This document shows positions 36,940 through 48,943 of a stretch of DNA of 64,000 nucleotides, piece by piece. A model generated the notes under the pieces. It saw only the letters and a program-made list of their open reading frames with translations. It was not told the DNA's origin and ran no database searches. Numbering within the stretch: position 1 is the first letter of the stretch; every line of letters starts with the position of its first letter. The position numbers were made by a program, and so were the translations under genes. The DNA is from Erpobdella octoculata. Taxonomy: Eukaryota; Annelida; Clitellata; Hirudinida; Erpobdellidae. Location: the NCBI GenBank assembly GCA_963978895.1, contig OZ022243.1, positions 6,070,182 through 6,134,181 on the forward strand, written 5' to 3'.

Positions 36940-37110
36940 CGTCACACTTTTGCGGCCACACAGCACAGAGTTCACACGTGTTAAGATGAGAATATAAACC
37001 GGCGATGTTTTGAAATAGGAGCAAGTGAAAGTTGATTTAAAAAATAAAAATAAAAAGCTTTTTAAGATAGCTAAACATTTTCATATCATCCCGGTGAAAA
37101 CTGTGCGTAA
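36940..37110. repeat. Dispersed repeat family R1, copy 2 (truncated)
   Basis: Contains cacagcacagagttcacacg, tgttaagatgagaatataaa, ccggcgatgttttgaaatagg and then agcaagtgaaagttgatt. It therefore spans, without interruption, the site where hAT element C sits in the neighbouring copy. It diverges after ~37110. Confidence 0.85.
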
Positions 37111-37184
37111 AGGATACTTTTTTCAATAATTAGATCCAGTCATTAAAACTTATAGAAATGTATTAAAATATTGTTGTAATAGGT

Positions 37185-37530
37185 ATAAAGGTAAAGGTCA
37201 TGACACTTAAGGTCATACTCACCAGCCCAAAGAAGCACAGATGATCAAGGCTTAAATTAGCTACACCTCATCTTTTGAGATGAAGATGTCAGATCACACT
37301 GTTGAAGACTTCATATGAAACACATAAATTAATACCAGCAAGAAAAAACATTAAAAATCACAAACAATCGCCGCTACATGAAATATGTACAACTCAGCCC
37401 TAATTGATCAACCAGTTGAGAATACAAGGTTGAGTGGATCTGAGCAAATGTGAGTTAGTTAGTTCCTTGCTCCATAAAACTACGTGCCCGAACCTGGAAT
37501 CGAACCCGGGTACCTACTTCGGATATCAGA
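37185..37530 (-). repeat. tRNA-related SINE, probable
   Basis: On the minus strand, gggttcgattcc (plus 37497-37509) matches the Pol III B box. The body continues to about 37185. An A box is not evident, so the head may be truncated where it meets the R1 copy. Confidence 0.45.
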
Positions 37531-37603
37531 TTTTTGTGGTCACACAGCACAGAATTCACACGTGTTAAGATGAGAATATAAGCCGGCGATGCTTTGAAAT
37601 AGG

Positions 37604-38883
37604 CAGTGATGACGAGTACTTAAGTACATTAGGTGTACCTGAGTACTTGTACTTAAGTCTTTTCGCAAATGTGTACTTAGTACTTGTACTTAAGTACATT
37701 TTTAGTGTACTTCTTAAGTAAGTACATTTCAAAAGTAGCTAAATACTTTAAACAATTGCTTTATTTTTATTTTTAAAACGAATTATTTAAATTATTTATA
37801 ATTTGTAAACCTAAAAATAAGTGTTTATGTAACAGATTCTATGATCGTGCATTTTCTGTTGTCGAGGTTATGCTTTATCATTTTAGTTTTTACATTAGTG
37901 TTTCTTACAAGATGGTCGATATATTGTAACGTATCTATAACTGCAAAGTTAGTCAGGTTTTCCCTTTAGCTGTGAGGACTTATTTCAGTGAAATAGTTTC
38001 TGACGATGGAGATTATTTCAGATTATATAAAAGCTCTTTGCCGTCTTTGCAAGCCTAAAAAGAATGCCATTCACGGTCAATACAAAGCTCCTTCGAATTT
38101 CACCAAGCATATTCAAGTACGTTAAGAATGAGAATTTTGATAATTTGTATGACTGAGAACTTTAAATTTTGTATTATTTGGTTTTATAGAGCTCATGGTA
38201 AAAACCACATTGACTCAATGCACGTGCAAAGCATGCAAGTCAAACGAAGGGCGTCTGGAAATGTTAATAGCCCTAGTTCATATGCAAGCACATACGGTTA
38301 GACAAAATGTCAGAAAACCATATTGTGACTTATAATGGGAACAATTTTGTAAAAGCATTTAAAGAGTATGATGAATCAAGCACATTAGAGTTGGAACCAT
38401 CAGAGAGCAAATACAGTGATCCTGGGACATCGAATACGAGACTAGTCATCTACAGATATCCCGCTGTGTCACACCCATACTTTAAGGTTCGCTGGCTGCC
38501 TTTGACACATTGTAAGATGGCTGAAAAACTGTCCGTAGTTGAAGTCAATCGTATGAATGAAACAAATACTTTTCCAGAAGCAGAGGTTGTGATAACATCA
38601 ATTGGCGATTTCATTGGGTTTTATGAACAAGGTTCAGAAAGTAATGATTCAACTCAAAAAGACATTTTGGTGATGTTTCTTAATAAATATTTAGTTTTAT
38701 GCTCATCAATAAAAATTTTCAAGGTACTTGAGTACTTGTACTTATAAGTACAATTTAAAAAACTGTACTTGTACTTAAGTACAAGATAAATAATGTACAT
38801 GTACTTGTACTTAAAGTACATTTAACACAGAGTACTTAGTACCTATACTTAAGTACATTTTCTGAGTACTTACGTCAACACTG
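37604..38883 (+). mobile_element. hAT element C with AGTACTTGTACTTAAGT subterminal arrays and intact 8-bp duplication
   Basis: Inverted ends CAGTGATGACG and (right, reversed) CAGTGTTGACG are flanked by the identical duplication gaaatagg at 37596-37603 and 38884-38891. Both ends consist of repeated agtacttgtacttaagtac-like motifs (37612-37740 and 38720-38875). The element splits a copy of family R1, so the empty site can be seen in the 36940-37110 copy. Length 1280 bp. The interior has broken transposase pieces. Confidence 0.93.
38006..38747 (+). pseudogene. Remnant transposase frames of hAT element C (BED finger plus unassigned ORF)
   Basis: 38006-38116 reads MEIISDYIKALCRLCKPKKN then SNFTKHIQ, a BED-type finger start (CxxC, later HxxH region), followed by a GTACGT donor-like site. 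Text continuing at ~38190 (HGKNHIDSMHVQSMQV) looks like the finger's end. A separate 146-codon frame, 38307-38747, reads MSENHIVTYNGNNFVKAFKE and runs into the right subterminal repeats. I cannot assign it to a transposase domain. The catalytic core is absent. Confidence 0.6.
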
Positions 38884-38891
38884 GAAATAGG

Positions 38892-39215
38892 AACAAGTGA
38901 AAGTTGATTAAAATTTAAAAACATGCTTTTAAGATAGCTAAAAAATTTCATAGTGACATCGCATTATAAAAATACTACGAAAGTAAATAGTAAACAAAAG
39001 ATGTTTGTAGTTATTATGACGATGACATTTTTTATCAGTCATTTTCACATGTTTCTTTAATTTTATTTTTTAATAATTTTGTTTCTAAATTTTTTCTTAG
39101 TTATTTTTTCTTTGTTATGATGTTGGTTAATTTCATAATGATCTCCCGGGCTTCTAAACGTCCGCGGACATCCCATGGACATCCGAACATGTGACAGTTA
39201 ATAAAAGCATGTAAA
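38892..39215. repeat. Dispersed repeat family R1, copy 3 (right part, after hAT insertion)
   Basis: Continuation of the copy whose left part is 37538-37603. It matches 4030-4370 along its length and ends at acagttaataaaagcatg. Confidence 0.85.
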
Positions 39216-40306
39216 ATCGATTCCACCTTCTGATGAATTGTAACATTTTCAATTTTTCACCACTTCCATTAGTTGTCAACTACAAGTCACATATATTTGT
39301 GATTTGTTCCGCAATCAAAACACAAAAATAAAGCAAAAATGTATTTATGTTATTCATCAAACCACTTTGGAACAATTTTTTTTAGACAGTCACGCTCAGT
39401 TTTGATTTTGAATTATATTTTGTACACAAATGTATTTGAAAAACAACAAATCAGACAAAAATTAAAATAAATAAATAAATTTATAAATTGAAAAAACTGT
39501 TGTTTTAAAATATAAATTTGCTCTAAATTTAAACCAAAAGCCGCCAAACTTCAAATATAAGGAATTTAAAAAAAAAACCTTGTTTTAACGGTTTTCTTGG
39601 CACTCCAAAGATATGTCAACAGGCAAAAGGGCAAACAAGCAAGCAATCAATCAATCAAACAAGCAATCAATCAAACAAGCAATCAATCAACCAAGCAGAC
39701 ATACAAATAATCAACAAGCAAACCGGCAATGGTGTTAATAAAGGAATCAAAACATATTAGAAACTGTCTGAACAGTTATTTCATGTACTTTATAAGTACA
39801 TGCGTATTATCCGGTTAGAACTTCATGCTTATGCTTATTATAATAATTTTTCAATTATCATACTGCAGCGGAAAATGTTAATAATTTTTTTAAACTTTTA
39901 TTAGCAGCAGTGTTTTTCACAACTTGCTAGTTTGATAAATTAACAAAAAGAATAATTTATTTGATTTTGAGCAAACGGCGTTGAGCAAGGGTTCCCGTTC
40001 AAACAACAAAAAACCTTTTTAATTTTCAAATATCGTTACCTAAAGATTGCTATCTTATTAAATTGAGTTTCTAAAGTAAAATAATTTTATTTTCTTTGAT
40101 TCATTTCAACATTTCTAAATTTTATATGTTTTAAACTTCAAAAAGAAAACACCACAAGAAAAGAAGAGATGACGGCTATTAATATTTTGTCCAGAACGTT
40201 GTGTAAGAGGTTCGCCATCCTTTCATGGAACCTATCAGGAGGAATCGTCGTCTTAATTGCCTTATTGGACAAATATAGACGGGTACTAAGTTAAAGAGAG
40301 ATTAAA
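39216..40306. other. Intergenic, no gene seen; small (AATC/AAGC)n tract
   Basis: AT-rich. 39635-39715 is a short tandem of aagcaatcaatcaatcaaac. Near 40185-40260 is a less AT-rich patch without a convincing frame. Confidence 0.5.
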
Positions 40307-41095
40307 TGGGCGCGTTGTAACAATTCACTAGCTCAACACTGCTGTCAACGCTGTGATTGATCACTGGTGCACCGCAATTTCCAATAATTATTACAACGCT
40401 TTGGTTGATCTATGGTGGACGCTCACGTAAACAGAGCTAACTAACTGCAGATAGCAATAAACACTTTATAACATTAGAATGAACATTTTAAAATTTCTTT
40501 GTTGAACTTAACATTTAACACATTTCCCACCCTCAAAATCAAAGGCCGGACCATACAAATAAGTTCCAAATTCCACTGTCATTCTTCAAAACGTGGCTTA
40601 TTATAGAAATTTGATATATTGAAAGCATAGCTTTATTTTGATTTTTTTATAAATCACTAATAGAATTTACTTAAGCTAATCTTGTCAAAAATGATAGATT
40701 TCTCTTGAATATCAATACAATTTAATGATTAAATAGACTGACATCGGAAATTTCTGGGCGGTCAATGACTACGAAAATGTGTTAAAAAGTAATTTTCACT
40801 GCTCTAGCTACTTCATTCCCAACTCAGTATTTTCTGCAATAATAATAGCATCTATTTGTCTCCCTCATAATCAACTTAATACACGTGTTCAGCGCCATAC
40901 CCGAAACCAACAATAACAATAACAATCAACCACACTCAACCAAGCTTTAACTCTGGTGGATGTGATGGACACCAGTGTATGCACGCGGTGAATTGTTACA
41001 ATGCGATTGAGCTCAACCGGAGTATGCTGTGGTTAATTGTTACAACGCTTTGGTTAAACCGGTATCTCATCTGGTGGATTGTTACAACGCGCCCA
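40307..41095. mobile_element. MITE-like element with TGGGCGCGTTGTAACAAT inverted ends
   Basis: Left end TGGGCGCGTTGTAACAATTC and right end reversed TGGGCGCGTTGTAACAATCC form a ~24-bp inverted repeat (one to two mismatches). Inside, acaacgctttggtt recurs near both ends. Length 789 bp with no transposase frame. A target duplication could not be fixed, so the superfamily is open. Confidence 0.75.
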
Positions 41096-41299
41096 ATGCT
41101 AAGTGAGAGTTCGTTTTAATATGCGTTCGTGGTTAACTCACACTGTTAAAGAAGCTCTTTAAATTTTAACTATTTTTTATTTATGAACCTTTTTATTCTG
41201 TTATGATTTATTTTAGTATTTATTTTTGTAGTAAGGCTATGAGATTAATTTGTAGACATCAGTTAAGCGTCTAAAATAAAGAGCAACTATAAAATTCGT

Positions 41300-42540
41300 T
41301 TTTTTTTGTTTTATCGTTTCACGTACCCGTAGGTACGCGTACTAACGGTCGTAAAACCGCTGGTCCACACCACCTTTATAGAGCTCGCGGTCCTTTTTAG
41401 CTTCCGCAACAGCTGCTCATTTAGTGGTAATACCTAAAGCTTTCCCAGTGCTTTCAAGCCCTGAGAGAGCCATAGCCTTCACTCACTTCAGCTGCGCGGC
41501 AAAACACTTATACAAATAGGATAACTTCAAAAGATGGTGTTTTTTAATGCTAGTAGGAAACTGCCAAGTGAAGTACAAATAATTACGATAAACGCCGTTG
41601 ACGAGCTGATCTTTTACATGCGATTTAGACAATTATTTTTGTCAATATGGTTCCCTAGGCAACGAAAAGATGTTGAACCAATTTTATTCTATATAAATTA
41701 ATATAATTTGATTTTTTTGACAATGTCTAACGTGGCGCTAATCGTTAGACTTCTAGGTCACGAAAAAAGGATCCTTGCAGAGGCAGCCATTTATAGGCAC
41801 CTACCCCTTAAGCAATGCGAGTGAACTCCTTGCTTAAGGGAGTTAGGGTAGTGACGTCAGTGAGGCTCGAACTGCCGACCTAACGATCGACAGGCGAACG
41901 CTTTCCCGGTCTGCCACCAGCGCCTCATTATGGTTTATTAACTCGAGGATTCTTCTATATTTATTCAATAACTTTAAATGCTGTTATCTTTTTGGAATAT
42001 ATCTTTCAGACCACCCTTCCAAGTGTTTTCTAAACAGCCGCTTGCAATAATTTTCCTATGGTTTGCCTCACAAGGGAGAGGAAAGTGGGAACACTGGGAA
42101 CAGATTAACGGGAATATTGCCGCTTTTTCAAAAGTTTTCGTTTTCTTATTGATACAGCAGTGCATGTAAAACTACGAGACCACAGCAATGCAGTTTCACC
42201 TTCACTCATTTTGAATTCTATCTTTCAAATTCATGCATTTTTAAATTTTTGGTGAAGTGTTTTATTAACACCCACCAGTGATGTCACAGAGCTGAGATTT
42301 TCAAATAAAAAACAATTTTAAATTCTTATGAAAATTACAGCGCCAATACTGAACTTTCAATCAACGCAACCTAATTATTATATTTCAATTCTACTTTTTG
42401 GCTACTGTCCCTTTCTGCGAAACAGTAGCTAGCGCATTTGCGCTCTTCACCTTTAAAGTGCTTGCGGTACTTTTCAGCGTCCGCGTCGGCTGCACATCTT
42501 AGGTAGATGGCGCGCTCATCAGCACATTACAAAGGATAAC
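41300..42540. repeat. Pair of diverged GC-richer repeats flanking a SINE
   Basis: 41340-41510 and 42395-42540 share a similar order of short motifs (ccacctttatagagctcgcg / tcacctttaaagtgcttgcg; tccttttt / tacttttcagc; ccgc; gctgctcat / gctgcacat). They are too diverged for a firm alignment by eye and no frame is shared. Confidence 0.35.
41755..41926 (-). repeat. tRNA-derived SINE
   Basis: On the minus strand the head reads ggcgctggtggcagaccggg (A-box-like tggtggcagaccgg), with cagttcgagcctc as B box (plus 41862-41875) about 40 bases later, the tRNA spacing. The body follows, with ccttaagcaaggagttcact and gcattgcttaaggggtaggt forming a short inverted pair. It ends near 41755. Confidence 0.7.
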
Positions 42541-43380
42541 GTCGATGCAGAATTTAACAAAATAAAGCATTGTTAGCTGGTGGTGTTTCTCAATTATAGC
42601 TTGTGAGCTGTGGAAGAAACTAAATATTTTTAAAATTTGTTAGAAACAGCTTGCATTTGTGTTTTGAATGATTTAGTAAAATTTTATTTACCGTTTTATG
42701 CATTTCAAAAATGTCAAGCGTTTTGAGTTATAAATTTGTGAATGTGACTTAAAGAGATAACGACCTCTGGTGATGATATCAGTATAATACAAGTTTTATC
42801 TATTTCTTTCTGTGGATGATTCTGATATCGAGAATGACGATGATAGTTGTGTTGAGCGTAGTTCAAATTGTCAAAACTTGAAGTTCAGACAACGTGACAT
42901 CTATTACAAGTTTTTAATTTGAAGGAACGCTTATAATTTTTACTCTCCATTATTTGTTAACAGAAAAATAACATTATTAGAAGAAACAGTCTGCACAATT
43001 CGATTTTTGTACATGTGTGTTCTATTTGTTACCGTTTATTAGTAGTTTTTCAAATGCTTAAAGCAAAATTTATGTAGTATAATATCTGTAATTTTACTTC
43101 TGGTAGAATGTACAAACCATTACCGTTTATTAGTGGTTAAAAAAAAACTTTCGGATCTCTCGCGCGAAGTTGTACGAAATAAAGTTTGTAATTTTGCGTA
43201 TGGCAGAATAATTTGAATTAATGGCGAGACTCAACTTTTTCGTATCTCATAGCTAGAATATCACGTTTTTCATTAACGTGTATGACATAAAGTTGTATGA
43301 CTGTGACTTATGACATTATTTTAATATTACAAAAGCAGCTTTTTTACCACGTTTTTCTTACTTTGCTTTCTTGTTGCGCC
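41940..43380. other. Intergenic, no gene seen
   Basis: The mirror-image open frames near 41974-42169 on both strands show no family match. 42815-42900 has a short Asp/Glu-rich frame, not supported. Confidence 0.45.
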
Positions 43381-43384
43381 TATC

Positions 43385-44375
43385 AATAGATCGGTTATAT
43401 AATCCTCTCAAAATGATTTCGCATGTATCGAATCCTGCTTATAACGATTTCGTTTATATTGGGTTCTCATTTTGCATATACCGATTCTCGTTTATAACGA
43501 AATTGGTTATATCGAAGTAGCGCTTATAACGAAATCAGTTATATCAAAGAACGTTTATATTGAAATAAGATAACTTTAGTGCATCTCACTACGAAATCGT
43601 TTATAATCTGCTCACAACGATTTGTAAAGTTCCTCACATAACAAATATAATAATAAAAATTATGATGATTTTGCACTGTTCCATTTACAACAAAATCGCT
43701 CATACCAAAATTGCATAGTTTCTCTGGTAACAAAATCGTTTATAACGAAATCCAATAAACGATTTCGCAGAGTTTTTCTTATAAAAAACTCGTTTATAAC
43801 GAATTTCGCTGATAACGAATTTGCATAGTTCCTCTTATAACAAAATCGTTTATAACGAATTCTGCTCTTAACAAATTTGCATCGTTCCTTCTATAATAAA
43901 ATCGTTTATAACGAAATCTGATACATTTAATCTCATACTACGAAATCGTTTCCAACAATTTCCGCTTACAACAAATACCTTTAATTTATAACGAAATTTA
44001 TTTCTATGCCGTATTCATAACAATATTGCATAGGTATATCAAGCTCTACTTATAGAAAATTCGCATATATCGAGTTGCAGCGAATTTGCACATATTGAGT
44101 TTCACTTATAGCAAATTGGCATATATTGAGTTCAAAATATGCGATTCCGCATATTTCAAGTCTTACTTATATCGACTTCACATAAATCGAGTTGTACATA
44201 TACAAAATGTGCATATATCGAGTTCCGTTCTTAGCAAATTTGCATATATCGAGTTCTACTTATAGCGAATTCACATATATCAAGTCCGATTAAAGCGTAT
44301 TAGCATATATCGAGTTCAATTATAGCAATTTTGGATATTTCGAATTAAACGTATAGGGAATTTGGATATATATAT
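43385..44375. repeat. Degenerate 1-kb minisatellite (tataacgaaatcg / catatatcgagtt motifs)
   Basis: Two zones. The left zone (43385-44030) repeats cgtttataacgaaat-type words at about 20-45 bp spacing. The right zone (44030-44375) repeats gcatatatcgagttctactt-type words. Every unit differs. No long frame. Confidence 0.85.
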
Positions 44376-47090
44376 AGTTCTAATACCGTGCTGTTGTAGG
44401 TTGCTTGTTAGATGTAGTGGACATCTTTGCTGATGTTCAAGAAACTGTACAAATTCTTTCCATAATCTACAAAGACGTTTTCTGTGATGCTATCATTTTT
44501 GAAAACCGACTTAGACAACAAAGTTTTTAAAAAACCAGTCCGACACTAAATGAGAAGCAATTTTTTAAGTAGTGTCTGCTATAAAAGTAAGTTACAAGTT
44601 GATTATTTATGATATAAGTAATATTTATGATAAGGATGAAAAAGTAGTAACTCGACTAAAAATTTATTTTTTCACGGAGAAATTAAAGAACTTTTTAACC
44701 GACATCTATGGACTAAGTTGTCGCAAAAGTTTCACAAAACCAGTGTGGTTTTTCAGAATAAAAATTTGCACTTCACGTGGGCAAATTTGTATTATCTTGC
44801 TGTGCTAAAAATGTTTGAGAAAAACGATTACACTTTATATTAGTTCACATTCTAGCTAGCAAAAATATTTCTTAGTGGTTTGGGTAGGCTGTTTAGATTA
44901 AAAACTAGATGAACATGAATACTTTGAATGTGTTTTTCTAGTAGCTGTGTTACCTGTCGCCATGTGCTATAATAGGAAATAGTTATCTCCTGCAGTTTCT
45001 CTTTTATCTTGAATTTTGTGGTGGTAACGGGGAGGGATGTTGATACCACAGAAGGATCATCAGTCTTTGTTGTCTTGTGTTGATATTTCTCATCTCCGTT
45101 AATTAAATTACATTTTAGCAAACTCCTTAGGGTTTAGAAGGATTAAATTTGTCCTGACATTGCCGGTGACTTCAGTTGAAAAGAAAGATTTAGCTGCCCA
45201 AATCGACGTGGAAACGAACGACTTGTTAATTTACTGGCAACTTCATACCAACATGAAGATGCAAAAAATGCGAACATCGATGCATTAATTAACGATTTTA
45301 GTTTTTGGAAAGAAAAATTTTGTTGTTTTAGACTTTTTGATTTTCGTAGGATCTTTAACTGCATTTATTTTTTTAAATTTTTTTTTGAAAAAGCAAATTT
45401 ATCAAAAGAAAATATGATAAGATCAGTCATACCTCCCTTGTATAAAGAGTAATGTGCGTGTATTTACTTATGAAACCCAAACGGCAGAAGCAATTAAATA
45501 AAATTTGGTATTGTGATCGTCATCATTGAAACGAAAATTCAAAAATTTATGTTATTTTACGTTTCATTAGCAAAAAAATTATAAAACATCCAAACAATGT
45601 CGATTAAGCCTGGCAGTAAACATTATAAATGGCGAGAAGGTTCCCCCAGTAAAATGCTGAATTTAGGCTCCTACGCCCCAGACGAAAATCAGCTGAATTA
45701 TTAACGCTGAAGTGAACAAATCATTCAAATGCTCATTGCAGCATAAAATCAAACAAATAATTAACACATTCAAATATTAAAATGTATAAATAACGTTTAA
45801 AAAAAATTTTTTTTTTGCGGATTGGAAATTATAATAATTAATACATTCGAATTAATAAAAATCTCAACTATGATCCTCTTTTTTTTTTAAATTAGCCCCA
45901 ATTAGAAAGTTGGTGTGTGGGGTGCTACGCTGTTGAAAAATTAATAAAACAAACACAATGTAGATGAAGATTCTGCATGATGGACTAATGTTATATGCAG
46001 CTGCAGTAAATATAGGCTCAGATTTGTGTCAATATGCTACTGTTATAGAGTCAATGCTCCATCATATGATATTATGTATATCTTAAATAATTTTACAACT
46101 TCTAAATGTCTAAAGAAAAGTTGCATAAGTAGAGGTACAAATAAGAAATTTGGCGGACCACAAACCAAACCTTGCCCACTAAAAACAAATATTTAAACAC
46201 CAGCAATTTTTCTAGCCAGTGGTGTTTTTGCATTAAATTGAAAAACAAAAATTAAATTAACAAAGCTCAGTTTTAACTGTAATTGTATTTAAAAATTTAA
46301 ATTTTATTTAAACAAACATTTATTTTTTGAATGTTTATAAAAAATTATTTCTAATAAAGATGACGTAAACATTTTGATTGTTTTTGAGTTTGACGAGGCT
46401 GAAAACTTATTTGAGAACTTGTTATAGAATAAATCTGTTAAATAGATTCATAACTATATAAAACATTAGTTCAACTTATTATAGAATAAATCTGTTAAAT
46501 AGATTTATTACTATATAAAACATTATTTCAACAAAGCTACACATTAATGTTATCACTTAAAAATAGAAATTTTCTTTTTTTGTATCGGAAAGGATAATGG
46601 AAACATTTTTAAATAAAATTATATGCTGATATCTTTGGAGCTTTATATATATATTTATATTTTCAATCATTGCATAAATATCATATCAAGTATTAAAAAA
46701 ACTGCGCTTGATGTTTTTCTATTTTGTAGACTAATTATCATGGAAACATAATCAGCAAATAATTATTAGCCCCTTAAATACAAAATTATAAAGGATTATA
46801 AAAAAAGAAGTTTTTATGATTTACGTGTTTACGATAACTGTTTAGAATCTTTATAGGCATATCAAATAAAAATAACTTGGGTATTTCCAACTAATTAAAA
46901 TAACCTGGGGATTTCCTTTTAAGGACTGCCTATACCTAAATATATCTTCAGTACCGATTATTACTTTAATAAATCCGAAGTTAAAAAATATCGGCTTATT
47001 TAAAAAGTATTATTTGTCGTAAATGATATATAAAACTATCGAATATAGTTTTCAAATCGAATTAGTCAGGATTTAGGCCAGCAAACTAAA
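44376..47090. other. Intergenic AT-rich stretch with one 62-bp tandem duplication
   Basis: 46413-46538 holds two copies of a ~62-bp unit (ttatagaataaatctgttaa, then atagatt..taactatataaaac). 44395-44530 has a plus-strand frame after a tgttgtag acceptor reading GCLLDVVDIFADVQETVQIL, with no known family. Open frames at 44852-45364 are not convincing. Confidence 0.45.
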
Positions 47091-47143
47091 ATGGCATCTT
47101 CTAGTTGTGAGTTTTTTCCTTAACATATTACTTTTACAGATAA

Positions 47144-47893
47144 AATATTTTAATAAAAACAAGCACAAATCTTGTTGAAGGCTACACAGTAGAAGATATC
47201 CAGAAATTGAAAAAAAAAGCAGAAGAATACGTTAAAGATAACTGTATAAAAAACTGTTTCTGGTTATACACATACAATACTAGAGAATACTTTGATGAAA
47301 TAAAACAAAGCAAGAACATCATGCGAACCAGTATAAGAAAGCCGCGTGGACATGCTAGAAATCCTATAAACAACAGTTTAAAAGGGCTGAGTTTCATGGC
47401 TAGCGACGATTACAACACGTCTGTCCAGGGATTGGTCTGTGCAAAAGTGCCGATAGATTTTATGATGACCGACTCAAATAGGTTGTATTTTGCCGATTTT
47501 TACTGCTTATTCGACGATTCTCACATAGTTACTTTAGTTTTGACAACCAAAGATTCGGAGGGTGATCGTTTCTGCCAAAAACATCTGGTTGAATTGGATT
47601 CAGGTGACAACTTATTCTTAAGGCAGAGCGGTTTACGCTTTGGAGTTCTTTGTTCAGAATGTTCATCGTTGTTTTCAAGTTGTTTGATAGAAGTTTTTTG
47701 CACAGATAACATCGATTTAGAAAAATACGATGCTGTAACAGATTTAAGTGTTTCCTTCCACGAAACTTTAGATCCTAATACAACTAAATGCCAATATTGC
47801 AGCATTTATACAGATGATAAAATAATACTTGATGAAGTCGATAAATTGACATGGCGTGTACAAACGCTGCCATTGGTGGAAGAAACCAACTGA
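47144..47893 (+). CDS. PHYHIP C-terminal-domain protein (phytanoyl-CoA hydroxylase-interacting protein-like)
   Basis: An uninterrupted frame ending at TGA 47891-47893. It matches the C-terminal domain of vertebrate PHYHIP/PHYHIPL: RLYFADFYCLF, LVLTTKDSEGDRFCQKHLVE, IEVFCTDNIDLE and a closing Cys pair CQYCS. The N-terminal part (EDIQKLKKKAEEYV, NTREYFDEI) also fits the region before that core. The fibronectin type III domain of vertebrate PHYHIP is absent here. The true start is unclear. The frame is open from 47144 without an ATG. One option is ATG 47091 (MASSS) ending at a GTGAGT donor at 47107, joined in phase to an acceptor ending at 47180. The role in invertebrates is not known to me. Confidence 0.8.
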   Translation, partial: NILIKTSTNLVEGYTVEDIQKLKKKAEEYVKDNCIKNCFWLYTYNTREYFDEIKQSKNIMRTSIRKPRGHARNPINNSLKGLSFMASDDYNTSVQGLVCAKVPIDFMMTDSNRLYFADFYCLFDDSHIVTLVLTTKDSEGDRFCQKHLVELDSGDNLFLRQSGLRFGVLCSECSSLFSSCLIEVFCTDNIDLEKYDAVTDLSVSFHETLDPNTTKCQYCSIYTDDKIILDEVDKLTWRVQTLPLVEETN

Positions 47894-48943
47894 ATGCATG
47901 AATCTTCTATGAAAATTGTTCTTCTAGGTTTTGATGTGGACATGGTCTACAGAGATTAAGAAATAATCCAGATTAAACGTTTACTGCACAAGCTAAACGT
48001 ATAAATGACTCACTTCACAAATGGGTTGAGTCGTTGTTGACCAGTTGTCAGCAAAGACTGCCAAACATTTTGACAGAGTTTTAATGCCTGGATTTTATTT
48101 ATTTTTGTTCAATATAACTAATTTTTTTGATAAACTAGCTCAGCACATTAACCTTTAAGCGAAGACAGTAAAATGCTCATTGGTTACAATATATTGAAAA
48201 AAAACTTTATCGCATTCCTTAATGGCATAATTTAAACAGTTCAACAATCTCAAAATTGATCAATGTAATTAAAAATTAAAAATTGCAAAATTAAGTTAAG
48301 CGGGACATTTTACAATACGTTCAAATTTTATTGCTGAGCTGACAAAGATGTCACCAAAAAGAGTAAAATGTCAAACTTGATCCTAGGGTTTTGTTATAAA
48401 GTTAGTTAATGTAAATACAATAGTGGCGTTAGCAAACCAAGTTTAAAAAATTCTGGACCGGAGAAAATGATATCTACGTCGGATTGAAATTTACTCCAGC
48501 ATTTCAAATGTTCTTGTAAACAAATTTAAGATTGTGAAATTGTTTTTTCAGAATTTTTAAATTACAAAGTTGACGAGTTTTCTTATACAAGGGACCATCT
48601 ATAAGAAACATTACATTTTTAAGCCATTTCATATGTATAAATTATGTAAAATAGCCTTAAAAACTGCGACGTAAATTATGAACGGTCCCCATGTCCTGTA
48701 ACAGTAGTCGGTGTTTTACGTAGACTAAAACACATCAATGTCAATTTTCATTATTTTTAATTTAAATTTTTTTGCGATTCTGAAGCAATTTGGCCACATA
48801 ACAATGCCCATTTTTTAAATTTGAATAACTAATGACCTATCCTCACAAAGTTTCCTTAGTTCTGGCTGCAAATAATTATTATTATTAGTCGCATTGTAGA
48901 ATATTCTATGATCAACACAAAAAACTTAAAAAAATGTTTACAT
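47894..48943. other. Intergenic, no gene seen
   Basis: AT-rich with no supported exon or RNA gene. Presumably includes the 3' UTR of the PHYHIP-like gene at its left. Confidence 0.5.

Noticed and set aside
44852..45364. Minus-strand frames of 89 and 73 codons
   Set aside because: No domain, no good splice sites and competing open frames on the other strand. I found no support for a gene.
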